64,000 nucleotides of DNA, taken from the NCBI RefSeq assembly GCF_037338445.1, contig NZ_CP147838.1:1240001-1304000 (forward strand), written 5' to 3'. Origin of the DNA: Salinibaculum sp. SYNS191 (GTDB taxonomy: Archaea; Halobacteriota; Halobacteria; Halobacteriales; Haloarculaceae). A model generated the notes under the pieces. The model did no database searches. It was not told where the DNA came from and was given only the letters and a program-made list of their open reading frames with translations. The first letter of the stretch is position 1, and each line of letters opens with the position of its first letter. The position numbers and the translations under genes were made by a program. Of this stretch, positions 43,628 through 52,256 are shown piece after piece.

Positions 43628-44998
43628 ATGTCAAATATTGACGGAGGCAGTGCTGACAAAACTCGCACTACGGGGAGGCAACTCAACCGCCGAAAGTTCC
43701 TGGCGACGACCGGGACCGGCGCACTCGCACTGGTGGCTGGCTGCAGCAGCGGCGGCGACGGTGGTGACGGCGGCGATGGCGGCGACGGCGGGAGCGGCGA
43801 CGGTGGCTCGACCGGGGGCGGGAACATCAGCGGTCCGATCAAGCTCGGTGCACTGGCCCCCCTGCCGGGGAACTTCGCCGGCGGGACGGCACAGCAGCAG
43901 GCGGCCGAACTCGCCGTCAAGCAGGTCAACGACAACGGCGGTCTCCTGGGTGCAGAGGTAGATCTGACGGTGAAGGACTCGCAGCTCGACCCGGCGACCG
44001 CCCGGAAGGCCTACCGCGAACTCATGCTCGAAGAGCAGGTCGACGCGACTATCGGACTCTTCGGCAGCGAGCCCGGACTGGCCGTCTTCGACGAGATGCA
44101 GCAGTTCGGCAAGGTCCACGTCGCCGGTGGTGTGTCGACGACCGAAATCAACGACCGCATCAACGAGAACTACGAGACCAACCGCACCTGGTTCCGGGCG
44201 ATGCCGAACTCCTACCAGTTCGGGTACAACCTCGGCCAGCACGCCCAGGCCAAGTTCGAAGACTGGGGCTTCGAGCGTATCGGGCTGGCAATCGAGAACA
44301 TCACCGGCTTCCAGGAGATCTGGGAGACGGCGGTCGACAATCTGCCGGACTCGGTGGAGGTCGTGTTCACCGAGCAGTTCTCCTCGGACACCAAGGACTT
44401 CTCGCCGATCCTCAACAAGGGCGAGTCGGAGGACATCGACCTGATGTACTCGTTCCTCTCGCAGGGCGGTATCGGCCTCGAAATCCAGTGGGCGAAACAG
44501 AAGCCAAACTACTCGCTGGGCGGCGCGGACATCTTCTCAGCGATTCCGAACCAGTGGGAGAACACCGACGGCGCAGTCGAGCACGTCTGGTCGTACATCC
44601 CCGGCAGCGGCCCCGGCTTCGAAATCAACCAGACGACCAAGGACTTCATCTCGGCACACCGCGACGAGTACGGCGGCCCGCCGCCGCACTCCCAGGCGTA
44701 CACGATGTGGGACGCCGCACAGACGTTCTTCGAGGGCGTCCAGGCCACCGGGTCCCTCGACACGGACGACCTCGTGCCGGCAATCGAGGACGACCTGGAC
44801 TTCGAGGGCGCGACCGGTCAGATAGACTACGCCGACAAGGGCGAGGAGTACGTCCACGACCCCATCTACGGGCCCGATGGTGTCCAGCCACCCGTGATGC
44901 AGTGGCAGAAAGTCGACGGCGAACCCACGCAGGTCGGTCTCTGGCCCGACCGGGTCGACAAGGGCGACTACGTCTCGCCGCCGTGGATCGACAACTGA
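43628..44998 (+). CDS. ABC transporter solute-binding lipoprotein, branched-chain amino acid family (importer 2)
   Basis: The 456-residue receptor has twin-Arg RRKFL at 21-25, a hydrophobic stretch and lipobox Cys39 (LVAGCS), then a Gly/Asp-rich linker and a two-lobed domain beginning IKLGALAPLPGNF. It resembles receptors for amino acids, amides and aromatic acids. The ATG at 43628 fits the TATA position; the frame upstream to 43382 is non-coding. It is clearly different in length and sequence from the receptor of importer 1, so the ligands probably differ. Confidence 0.9.
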   Translation: MSNIDGGSADKTRTTGRQLNRRKFLATTGTGALALVAGCSSGGDGGDGGDGGDGGSGDGGSTGGGNISGPIKLGALAPLPGNFAGGTAQQQAAELAVKQVNDNGGLLGAEVDLTVKDSQLDPATARKAYRELMLEEQVDATIGLFGSEPGLAVFDEMQQFGKVHVAGGVSTTEINDRINENYETNRTWFRAMPNSYQFGYNLGQHAQAKFEDWGFERIGLAIENITGFQEIWETAVDNLPDSVEVVFTEQFSSDTKDFSPILNKGESEDIDLMYSFLSQGGIGLEIQWAKQKPNYSLGGADIFSAIPNQWENTDGAVEHVWSYIPGSGPGFEINQTTKDFISAHRDEYGGPPPHSQAYTMWDAAQTFFEGVQATGSLDTDDLVPAIEDDLDFEGATGQIDYADKGEEYVHDPIYGPDGVQPPVMQWQKVDGEPTQVGLWPDRVDKGDYVSPPWIDN

Positions 44999-45010
44999 CA
45001 CAGTCCCGCT

Positions 45011-45030
45011 GACTCCAGTCGACTCCAGTC
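45011..45030. repeat. Tandem 10-bp direct repeat
   Basis: GACTCCAGTC occurs twice in a row 13 nt after the receptor stop codon. It may be part of a terminator region or a slippage product. No function is evident. Confidence 0.6.
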
Positions 45031-45172
45031 ACGACGTCCCGTCGTTCCGTCGTCCCGGGTGTATTTTTCGCGTCGATTCGTGGGCGTGTTTTCTGCGTGT
45101 CTCCGGGAGTTTCGGGTGTCCTGAACACTATCGCTTCGCGCGCTCGCCCACGCGCATCGCTGACGATATCAG

Positions 45173-45222
45173 ACCTAGGCGGCCAGCCCTCCATCAAGTA
45201 TTTTTGAAGTAGCCTCGTCTAG
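45173..45222 (+). promoter_or_regulatory. CTAG-type operators plus TATA box
   Basis: ACCTAGGCGGCC starts at 45173, AGTATTTTT lies at 45197-45205 (about 34 nt before the ATG at 45235), and a second, inverted site CGTCTAGGG starts at 45216. The first CTAG is about 19 nt from the TATA. The second falls at the expected transcription start, a position suited to repression. Confidence 0.6.
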
Positions 45223-45234
45223 GGTGACGGACCC

Positions 45235-46374
45235 ATGACGACAGTTCGCAAACTCGACCAGACGATAGAGCCCGACAGCTATCCCGCACTCGAACGGACG
45301 CTCATCGACAGCGTCGCCGCGGGGGAGGCCCCGCCCACGGTCATGCAGTGGACGTTCGACGACGACCTCTTTCTCGAACTCGGGCCAGTGGAGGACGCGT
45401 CGCTCATCGACCGCGAACGCGCCGACGAGGCGGGAGTCGCCTACGGACGTCGGTTCAACGTCAGCGGCGGCACGGGCTTTTTCCAGGGGGACAACACGCC
45501 CGTCCTCTACATGTTCTTCCAGGACCGCGGCGAGCACACGATGACGGAGTACATCGACCTGGCTGGCGAGGCGATGGCGCAGTCCCTGCGCGACGCGGGC
45601 GTCTCCGATGCCGTCTACCGCGACGGCGGCGACATCGAACTCGAACCCGAGGAGGAGGGCGGACAGTACGCCAAAGTCGGCGTCTCGGGGGCCGGCTACC
45701 AGAACGGCGTCTGGGGCGTGTTCATGAACCTCATCAACTGGACGTTCGACCCGGACGTGTTCGGTCTCATCGACGAGGTGCTGAAGCTCCCGGAGGAGAA
45801 GTTCGAGGACAAGGAGACCGACAGCGCGGCCGGACGGATGACCTCCCTCTCCGACGTCGCGCCCGACGCGGACGTCGACGCCATCATGGCCGAGGGGGCG
45901 GAGAACCTCGCGGACCTGGTCGACGGAACGGTCGAGGACGGCGAACTGAGCGACGACGAACGGGAGGCGCTGGCCGAACACCGCGAGTACTACGGGTCCG
46001 CCGAGTGGTTCGAACACTACTCGACGAGCCGCGTCTTCGAGAACGCCGCCGACGGGGACCGGGTGGCAGAGGTGGCCTACAAGGGACGGAAACTCATCAA
46101 GGTGAGCGTCCTCGTCGACGCCGAGGACACCATCCGCGACGTGGAGTTCACGGGCGACATGTACCACAAACCCGCATACGAGGCGGTCGACCGGCTGAAC
46201 GACGCCGTCGTCGGCGAGTCCATCACCGACGAGGACGCGTTACTCGCCGCGATAGAGACCGAGTACGAGGCCGACGACTTCGAGATGCCGTGGCTCCCGC
46301 CGGAGGACTTCCTCCAGCCTCTGATTCGGGCACGGGAGAACCTCGGCCCCGTGTCCGAGTTCGGTCGGGACTGA
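45235..46374 (+). CDS. Lipoate-protein-ligase-like protein (second of two)
   Basis: The 379-residue paralogue of the protein at 28548-29708 has GRRFNVSGGTGFF in the lipoate/AMP loop near residue 70, YAKVGVSGAGYQNG at the catalytic-motif position near residue 140, and a C-terminal accessory domain with AYKGRKLIKVSVLVDAED. In a strict alignment the catalytic Lys is replaced by Gly, with a Lys two residues earlier. It stands alone with a CTAG-type promoter. It may modify a lipoyl-like protein or bind an adenylate, but canonical activity is doubtful. No lipoyl-domain protein is in the window. Confidence 0.65.
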   Translation: MTTVRKLDQTIEPDSYPALERTLIDSVAAGEAPPTVMQWTFDDDLFLELGPVEDASLIDRERADEAGVAYGRRFNVSGGTGFFQGDNTPVLYMFFQDRGEHTMTEYIDLAGEAMAQSLRDAGVSDAVYRDGGDIELEPEEEGGQYAKVGVSGAGYQNGVWGVFMNLINWTFDPDVFGLIDEVLKLPEEKFEDKETDSAAGRMTSLSDVAPDADVDAIMAEGAENLADLVDGTVEDGELSDDEREALAEHREYYGSAEWFEHYSTSRVFENAADGDRVAEVAYKGRKLIKVSVLVDAEDTIRDVEFTGDMYHKPAYEAVDRLNDAVVGESITDEDALLAAIETEYEADDFEMPWLPPEDFLQPLIRARENLGPVSEFGRD

Positions 46375-46424
46375 GCGGTCGTTCCGTGGCGCTACGTTCG
46401 AATCGATAAAAAGCAGTCGAGGAC

Positions 46425-47594
46425 CTAGTCCGCCGAGAAGACGCACATCTGCTGGAACTGCCCCAGGTTTGCACCCCAGGATTGCGCCAGCCCCAGTTCC
46501 GGGTTCCCCGCAACCTGGCGCTCGCCAGCCTCGCCCATCAGCTGAAGGACGACCTCGGTGTGCCGGGAGAGCGACGCGCAGATGCCGGAGTTCGTCGCGA
46601 GCGTCCCGCCCGAGCAGTTGACCGGCAGTTCGCCGTCGCGGGCGGTCACGCCGTCGCGGATGAGGTGTTTCCCCTCGCCCTTCTCGCAGAAGCCCATCGC
46701 CTCGTACTCTATCAGTTCGAAGGGGATGTAGGGGTTGAACGTCTCGCAGACATCGAACGCGTCGAGCGGGTCGTCGATGTCCTGGCGCTCGTAGATTCTG
46801 TCGGCGAGCGTCTCGAGTTTCGGGAACCAGTCCATCGTCCGCGGCCCCGTCTCGAAGGTGTTCGAGATGGAGTCGATGTCCTCGACCCAGACCGGATTGT
46901 CGCGGTGCTCGTAGGCGGTCTCCTCCTCGGCCATGACCATCGCCGCCGCGCCCGACGAGACCGGACAGGTCATCGCGCGCCGCAGCGGCCAGCAGACCAT
47001 CGGTGAGTCGAGCACTTCCTCGACCGTCTTGCCCTCGTTGCGGTGGGCATAGGGATTCTTCGCCGCGTTCTGGTAGTTCTGGGCGGCGACTTTCGCGAAG
47101 TCCTCCAGCGTTGCCCCCGATATCTCCATGTAGCCCGAACTCGGCAGCGCGCCCATCTGGATGGCCGTGACGAAGTTCCGCTCGAACAGCGGGTCCGCGT
47201 TCGTGTTCATCACGGGCTGGGCCTCGACCACCGAGTCGAACGAGGGTGAGCCGTAGATCAGCGCCGTGTCGTACTCACCCGAGGCGAGGTACTCGTAGGC
47301 GACTTTCACGCCGCTGCCGCCGGCCGTGCCGCCGGTGTTGATGCTGATGACCGGGATGTCGTTGCCCATCCCCATCACTTCCAGCGTACGCTCGACGCGG
47401 AACGTGCCCTCGAAGCCGTCGACCGTACAGAACAGCGCCACGTCGATGTCGGCGGGGTCGGCGTCGGCGTGCTCCAGGGCCGCCGTAATCGCCTCGTGGG
47501 CCTGCTCCTCCTTGGACATCGTCGACAGCCGGTAGTCGGTGAACGTCTCGGGGTCGGAGTAGCCCACGCCGATTGCGCCAGCCTTCCGGGTCAT
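46425..47594 (-). CDS. Thiolase-fold protein lacking all catalytic residues (A)
   Basis: The 389-residue protein has a thiolase/SCP-x-type fold. The nucleophile site reads SINTGGTAGG, so the Cys is replaced by Gly88. The HDxF motif is DVCETFNP, and the GHP motif near the C-terminus is replaced by GGTLATNSGI. It cannot be a Cys-dependent thiolase. The arrangement resembles Ltp2-type thiolase-like retro-aldolases, which act with a DUF35 protein. It overlaps thiolase-like gene B by 4 bp and shares an operon with a DUF35 gene. Confidence 0.8.
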   Translation of the reverse strand: MTRKAGAIGVGYSDPETFTDYRLSTMSKEEQAHEAITAALEHADADPADIDVALFCTVDGFEGTFRVERTLEVMGMGNDIPVISINTGGTAGGSGVKVAYEYLASGEYDTALIYGSPSFDSVVEAQPVMNTNADPLFERNFVTAIQMGALPSSGYMEISGATLEDFAKVAAQNYQNAAKNPYAHRNEGKTVEEVLDSPMVCWPLRRAMTCPVSSGAAAMVMAEEETAYEHRDNPVWVEDIDSISNTFETGPRTMDWFPKLETLADRIYERQDIDDPLDAFDVCETFNPYIPFELIEYEAMGFCEKGEGKHLIRDGVTARDGELPVNCSGGTLATNSGICASLSRHTEVVLQLMGEAGERQVAGNPELGLAQSWGANLGQFQQMCVFSAD

Positions 47595-48730
47595 GCTGGT
47601 GCCCCCTCCAGGACGAGCACGGCGTCCGTCCGGGCCGGCTCACCCAGGTGCATGTCGTTGTCCCACAGGAGGACGCGCTCGGCCGTCTGCTGGCCGAGTT
47701 CGCCGTCGAGTTGCTGACAGGCGGCGATGGCGCGGTACACGCCGCCGGCGTTCGGCGGGCTCGTCGCCACCGGGCCGCCCGACGCGTTGACCGGGAGCGA
47801 CCCGTCGATGGCCGTCGTCCCGTCCCGGACGAGCGACGGCCCCTCGCCGTCGTCACAGAAGCCGAGTGCCTCGTACCCCAGCAGTTCGAAGGACGGCGCG
47901 TGGGTCGCCATCTCCGCGGCGTCGACGTCGTCCGGTGCGATACCTGCCTCCTCGTAGGCGGCCGACGCGGCGTCCCGCAGCGTCGGCTGGTGGAGTCTGT
48001 CAGCCATCTCCCGGTACTTGTACTTGGCCGTCGCCAGGCCGGTTCCGGTGACCCAGCCGCGAACGTCGTCGAGTTCCGCTGCGACGTCCTCGTTGACCAG
48101 TACCAGCACGGCAGCGCCGTAGGACATCGGCCCGAGCATCAGTTCCGTCAGCGGCCCGACGACCGGGTCAGAGTCGAGTACCTCCTCGGTCGAGAAGGCC
48201 TCCTGCCGGTGGGCGGTCGGATTCTCGGCGGCCGCCTCGTAGTTCTTGGCCGCCGTCGCCGCCAGGTCCTCGCGGGTCACGTCGGTGCCGTCGAGGTAGT
48301 TCTGTGTGAAGAAGCCGTAGGACTTGCGGTTGTTCATGCCGAAGGGCCGGTGGTACAGCGCCTCCTGGGAACTCCAGGAGAGGGTCGTGGGGTCGGCGGT
48401 CACGAAGTCGGCTGCGACGACCGTGACCACGTCGGCCTTCCCGGACCGTATCTTCGCCCGGGCCTGGTGAACCGCCGCGCCGCCGCCGCTCTGGAGGCGC
48501 ATAATCGGTTTGCGGTAGGCCGCGCTGGTGGCTATCTTCTGGCCGTCGCTGATGGCGGCCCCGTCGTAGGGGTCCTGGCCGGTGAACATCACGCTGTCCA
48601 GTTCCTCGTGGGTGACGCCCGCATCGTCCAGCGCCGCCATGTTCGTCTCCAGCACCAGTTCGTTGCCCGACTTGTCCGTCTCGCCGGTGAATCCGCTCGT
48701 CGCGTACCCGGCAATCGCTACCTCAGTCAT
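47591..48730 (-). CDS. Thiolase-fold protein lacking all catalytic residues (B)
   Basis: The 379-residue thiolase-fold protein starts MTEVAIAGYATSGFTG. The nucleophile position is Ser81 (RLQSGGG), the HDxF motif is replaced by MATHAPSF, and the GHP motif by GGPVATSPPN. It is probably the second subunit of a heteromeric complex with protein A and the DUF35 protein. A GTG at 48775 is an alternative start that would follow the DUF35 stop directly, but its extra 15 residues are unlike the family. Confidence 0.8.
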   Translation of the reverse strand: MTEVAIAGYATSGFTGETDKSGNELVLETNMAALDDAGVTHEELDSVMFTGQDPYDGAAISDGQKIATSAAYRKPIMRLQSGGGAAVHQARAKIRSGKADVVTVVAADFVTADPTTLSWSSQEALYHRPFGMNNRKSYGFFTQNYLDGTDVTREDLAATAAKNYEAAAENPTAHRQEAFSTEEVLDSDPVVGPLTELMLGPMSYGAAVLVLVNEDVAAELDDVRGWVTGTGLATAKYKYREMADRLHQPTLRDAASAAYEEAGIAPDDVDAAEMATHAPSFELLGYEALGFCDDGEGPSLVRDGTTAIDGSLPVNASGGPVATSPPNAGGVYRAIAACQQLDGELGQQTAERVLLWDNDMHLGEPARTDAVLVLEGAPA

Positions 48731-48776
48731 CCGTCGCCCCCTCCGTGGGGTGGGTTGTGTCCATGCTGAATCCACC

Positions 48777-49274
48777 TCATTCCGCCAGGCGCCAGTGGTC
48801 CATGTCGAAGATGTCGCCGTTGCGGTCGTCGGACCACACCGGTTCCACCTCCTGGCCCTTCTCGAGTTTGTCGACCAACTCCATCGGCTCGTCGTACTCG
48901 ATCTCCTCGATGAAGTGCATCATACAGATTGCGGAGTCGTCGACGCGGATGACCCCCGTGATATACGGCGGTTCGGGCATCTTCCGGAACTCGAAGAAAC
49001 AGACCGTGTAGCTCTCGAGTACACCTTTCTGTTCCACTTCGACCCACTCGTCGGTCTTCTCGTAACACTCGACACAGACGGACTGGGGCGGGACGAAGAC
49101 GTCACCGCACTCCGGACATTTCGTCCCCATAATCCGTTTGTCCTCCAGTTCGTCGAAGAACCGTCTGTTGACCTCGCCGATGTTGAGCGAGAAGTCGAGG
49201 TCCCAGTGAAAGGGATATTTGTACTCCGGATTGACCTCTTCCGTAGAGACCGACTCGTCAAGTTCGTTATCCAT
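48777..49274 (-). CDS. DUF35 OB-fold acyl-CoA-associated protein
   Basis: The 165-residue protein has an N-terminal helical stretch, a zinc ribbon (CPEC near residue 58 and CVEC near residue 72) and an OB fold. DUF35 proteins hold thiolase-fold partners together or pass CoA intermediates, as in the archaeal thiolase/HMG-CoA synthase complex and the Ltp2-ChsH2 aldolase. It is the first gene of the operon with proteins B and A. The ATG at 49274 fits a minus-strand TATA (CCTTTATTTC) about 30 nt upstream. Confidence 0.85.
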   Translation of the reverse strand: MDNELDESVSTEEVNPEYKYPFHWDLDFSLNIGEVNRRFFDELEDKRIMGTKCPECGDVFVPPQSVCVECYEKTDEWVEVEQKGVLESYTVCFFEFRKMPEPPYITGVIRVDDSAICMMHFIEEIEYDEPMELVDKLEKGQEVEPVWSDDRNGDIFDMDHWRLAE

Positions 49275-49351
49275 ACGTCTCACCGTAGTTCTTCAGTCGA
49301 AGGAAATAAAGGTTGCCCCGAGGGCGGTTTTCCACCCGCGCGCCACCGACC

Positions 49352-49470
49352 ACCTAGACCGGCCACAGACCTGCAGAGACCGGACGCGGTCGCCGCGTCG
49401 CTGCCGGCGAGAGCGGCGGTGGCGGGGTCGCGCCCGACAAAAGGTATAAGCGCGTCGTACCGTAAATATC
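49352..49470 (+). promoter_or_regulatory. Divergent promoter region with CTAG-type site
   Basis: ACCTAGACCGGC starts at 49352. Plus-strand TATA candidates are GGTATAAG near 49444 and TAAATAT near 49464, before the ATG at 49488. The CTAG is about midway between the DUF35 and acyl-CoA dehydrogenase starts and could act on either. Confidence 0.45.
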
Positions 49471-49487
49471 GGTATCACTGACTACCG

Positions 49488-50654
49488 ATGACAGACTCTA
49501 CTACGCGGCACACGATCGGTCTAGAACCGCACCACCACGACTTCCGCGACCGGGTCAGGTCGTTCGTCGAAACCGAAATCGAACCGCTCGTCGACGACTA
49601 CGAGGAGCGCGGCAAGTTCCCCGTCGACGTCATCGACGAACTCGGCGACGCCGGCCTCTACGGCGTCACCGTCCCCGAGGAGTACGGCGGGGCCGGCCTG
49701 GACCACCGCTCTTTCGTCATCGCGGTCGAGGAACTGGCGCGGGTCTGGAAGATTCCAGCGGGCGTCGTCTCGCTGTCCTGTGGTCTCATCGGCAACACCC
49801 TGGAGAAGTTCGCCGACGACTGGCAGAAGGAGGAGTGGCTGACCGACATCTTCACCGAGAACCAGATTACCGCCGTCTCCCTGACCGAACCCCAGGCCGG
49901 CAGCGACGCGAACAACCTGGAGACGACCGCCGAGAAGGACGGCGACGAGTACGTCCTCAACGGACACAAGGTCTGGACGTCCCACGGCGAGGTGGCCGAC
50001 CTCGTCTTCGTCGTCGCTCGCACCGAACAGACCGGGAGTCACGACGACGTGAGCATCATCGGTGTCCCGAACCCGCAGGAACGGGACGGCTTCGAGGTCG
50101 TCCGGGACATCCCCTGCATGGAGGGCGACGCGGTCATCGAGAGCGAAATCGAGTACGACGACCTCCGCGTCCCACAGGAGTTCCTCGTCGGCGAGGAGGG
50201 CCGGGGCTTTCGGTACATCATGGAGGCGCTCGACCTCGGGCGCATCGGCGTCGCCGCACAGGGCGTCGGCATCATGCAGGGGTCGCTGGACGCCAGCGCG
50301 GAGTTCGCGGACGAGCGCGAGCAGTTCGACCAGCCCATCCGCGAGTTCCAGGGCGTCTCGTTCAAACTGGCCGATATGAAAATGAACCTTGAGGCCGCCC
50401 GCCTGCTCGCCTACCAGGCCGCGGCCCGGCTAGACGAGGGCGAGCGCGTGACGCAGGACGCCGCTATCGCGAAGACGTTCGCCTCGGACGCCGCGATGGA
50501 GGCCGCGACGGAGGCCGTCCAGATTCACGGCTCCCGCGGGTACTCGACGGACTACCCCGTCGAGCGGTACATGCGCGAAGCGAAGGGGGCACAGATCTAC
50601 GAGGGGACCAACGAGGTCAACCGGTCGGTCATCGCCAGACACCTCTACGAATAG
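49488..50654 (+). CDS. Acyl-CoA dehydrogenase
   Basis: The 388-residue FAD enzyme has the complete set of family motifs: SLTEPQAGSDANNL near residue 130, HKVWTSHGEVAD, and the C-terminal YPVERYMREAKGAQIYEGTNEV with the catalytic Glu of the short-chain branch (IYEGT). It introduces the 2,3-double bond and feeds EtfAB. It is divergent from the DUF35/thiolase-like operon, so its product may go to that complex. Confidence 0.93.
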   Translation: MTDSTTRHTIGLEPHHHDFRDRVRSFVETEIEPLVDDYEERGKFPVDVIDELGDAGLYGVTVPEEYGGAGLDHRSFVIAVEELARVWKIPAGVVSLSCGLIGNTLEKFADDWQKEEWLTDIFTENQITAVSLTEPQAGSDANNLETTAEKDGDEYVLNGHKVWTSHGEVADLVFVVARTEQTGSHDDVSIIGVPNPQERDGFEVVRDIPCMEGDAVIESEIEYDDLRVPQEFLVGEEGRGFRYIMEALDLGRIGVAAQGVGIMQGSLDASAEFADEREQFDQPIREFQGVSFKLADMKMNLEAARLLAYQAAARLDEGERVTQDAAIAKTFASDAAMEAATEAVQIHGSRGYSTDYPVERYMREAKGAQIYEGTNEVNRSVIARHLYE

Positions 50655-50660
50655 CCCGGC

Positions 50661-51137
50661 TCAGAGTTCTGCAACTGCGTCTTCGATTTCGTCGACGGGC
50701 GGCGGCGAGACGGTGTCCGGCGAAATCCAGCGGTACTGCACCTCGCGGTCGGCGTCGAGAACGAACACCGACCGCTGGGGCGTCGTGACGTGAGCCATCC
50801 CGTCGCGCTCGATGCGCAGGTCGAACTCGTCGGTCACGTACCCGTCGACGTCCGCGTAGACGCTGAACGGGCTGTCGATGCGTCGCAGGAAGGCGTTCTG
50901 TGCGAAGGGTCCGTCGCGGCCGACGCCGACGACCGGGACGCCATCGAACTCGTCCCACCCGCCGCGATCGAAGCGTTTCCACCAGTGGCGTGCAATCGCG
51001 CTGAACACGAAGCCCTGGAAGTAGAGGACGGCACCGCGGTCGCCGAGGGCGTCGTCGACGTGGGTGTCCTCGAACACTTCGCCGTCACAGAGGAGCGCTT
51101 CGAAACCTGGCGCAGTCTCGCCGTTTTCGGGAGGCAT
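50661..51137 (-). CDS. Peroxiredoxin-fold protein without peroxidatic cysteine
   Basis: The 158-residue thioredoxin-like protein follows the AhpC/TSA layout: PGFEALLCDGE, the strand AVLYFQGFVFS, and VVGVGRDGPFAQNAF. At the PxxxTxxC site it reads FVFSAIAR, so the peroxidatic Cys is replaced by Ala. The only Cys is Cys17. Peroxidase activity is therefore not expected, and it may be a chaperone-like or regulatory relative. It is divergent from a glutaredoxin gene, 102 nt away. Confidence 0.75.
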   Translation of the reverse strand: MPPENGETAPGFEALLCDGEVFEDTHVDDALGDRGAVLYFQGFVFSAIARHWWKRFDRGGWDEFDGVPVVGVGRDGPFAQNAFLRRIDSPFSVYADVDGYVTDEFDLRIERDGMAHVTTPQRSVFVLDADREVQYRWISPDTVSPPPVDEIEDAVAEL

Positions 51138-51239
51138 GCGACGATGTACTTCGAGCGAGCGTATAAGTATTCCCCACACCGACGTGGCCCTCGCGCCCCG
51201 CGACATCTTTTTGAGGGGCTGTGAACAACGGGAACACGA

Positions 51240-51491
51240 ATGTCCCGAACACTGTACCGCCTCGAAGGCTGCCCGTACTGCGAGCGGGTGGTCGACCGTC
51301 TGGACGAACTGGGCATCGACTACCACAGCATCTGGGTCGAAGCGATGCACTCCCGGCGCAACCGCGTGAAGGAGGTCTCCGGGCAGCGCCAGGTGCCCGT
51401 GCTGGTCGACGACGAGTACGGCGTCACGATGGCCGAATCGGCCCGCATCCTCGAATACCTCGACGCGTCCTACGGGGATCAGGCGAACTAG
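51240..51491 (+). CDS. Glutaredoxin-like protein
   Basis: The 83-residue thioredoxin-fold protein has the redox motif CPYC at residues 11-14, the cis-Pro segment VPVLVDDE near residue 53 and the C-terminal SARILEYLD helix. It resembles the glutaredoxin/GST N-terminal type. Haloarchaea use gamma-glutamylcysteine instead of glutathione, so that thiol is the likely partner. Its stop overlaps the convergent cupin gene by 4 bp. Confidence 0.85.
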   Translation: MSRTLYRLEGCPYCERVVDRLDELGIDYHSIWVEAMHSRRNRVKEVSGQRQVPVLVDDEYGVTMAESARILEYLDASYGDQAN

Positions 51492-51922
51492 GACAGGTCG
51501 TGGGGGTCGATGACGTCGTCGCCGGCGTCGGCCGGCGCGCCGAGTGCCAGCACGACGCCGTCCTCGTCGCCCACACACCGGTGCCCGTGGGGTTCGTACG
51601 GCCCCGCCGCGAAGAACGTGCCCGGCCCGACGGTGACGTACTCCGGGTCCTCGGCGTCGCCCAGCTTCAGCGAGAACTCCCCCTCGATGACGTAGTAGAG
51701 TTCTTCCTCCTCGGGGTGGGCGTGGAAGCCGACTTCCTCGCCGGGTTCGAAGTACCAGAGTTTCGCGGCCATCTCCCCCAGGTCTAACACCTCGTCGACC
51801 GGACGGATGGAGACAGTCGGGTGTACCTCGTCGACCTCCGATAAGTCGACGAGCGGGACGTCGTCGGCGTGGACGACTTTCGGGTCCGCCTTCTCGATGT
51901 CGTCTTCGTCGATGAACTCCAT
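51488..51922 (-). CDS. Cupin-domain protein
   Basis: The 144-residue single cupin carries the first metal motif (FEPGEEVGFHAHPEEEELYY) near residues 63-82 and the second (GPYEPHGHRC) near residue 117. It could be a small isomerase, dioxygenase or sensor. The ATG at 51922 was chosen because the frame upstream is unrelated. The function in this context is unknown. Confidence 0.8.
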   Translation of the reverse strand: MEFIDEDDIEKADPKVVHADDVPLVDLSEVDEVHPTVSIRPVDEVLDLGEMAAKLWYFEPGEEVGFHAHPEEEELYYVIEGEFSLKLGDAEDPEYVTVGPGTFFAAGPYEPHGHRCVGDEDGVVLALGAPADAGDDVIDPHDLS

Positions 51923-51959
51923 AGTCGTCTCTCGCGCTCCCCCGATAAAAACCTCGGCG

Positions 51960-52130
51960 TCACTCGGGCCAGATTTCCTCCAGGTCGTCGCTGCCGCAGT
52001 AGGGGCACGTGTAGTCGTCGACGCCGACGTCGTCGGGCATCTCGTGGGAGTGGTGAACCTCGAACATGTCCATCGCACAGTCCGGATTGTGACAGACCAC
52101 GTCGTGTGGTGGGCGCGGCATACCAGCCAT
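51960..52130 (-). CDS. Small zinc-ribbon protein
   Basis: The 56-residue protein has Cys13 and Cys18, a HHSHEMPDDVGVDDY centre, then Cys42 and Cys45 (CPYC), enough for one zinc ribbon. This is a conserved haloarchaeal micro-protein type without assigned function. The ATG at 52130 gives a compact product. It lies 37 nt before the cupin gene on the same strand. Confidence 0.7.
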   Translation of the reverse strand: MAGMPRPPHDVVCHNPDCAMDMFEVHHSHEMPDDVGVDDYTCPYCGSDDLEEIWPE

Positions 52131-52256
52131 ACGACGGGTCAGTGTATTAAAGGCTCGTACTGGGGTGGTACCGGGCACCACAAGACCTAATTGCCAGCCA
52201 CCGTATTCGCTACTGTATATGTTCGCGTACCCAGACCGACGGGCAGGGCGATACCG

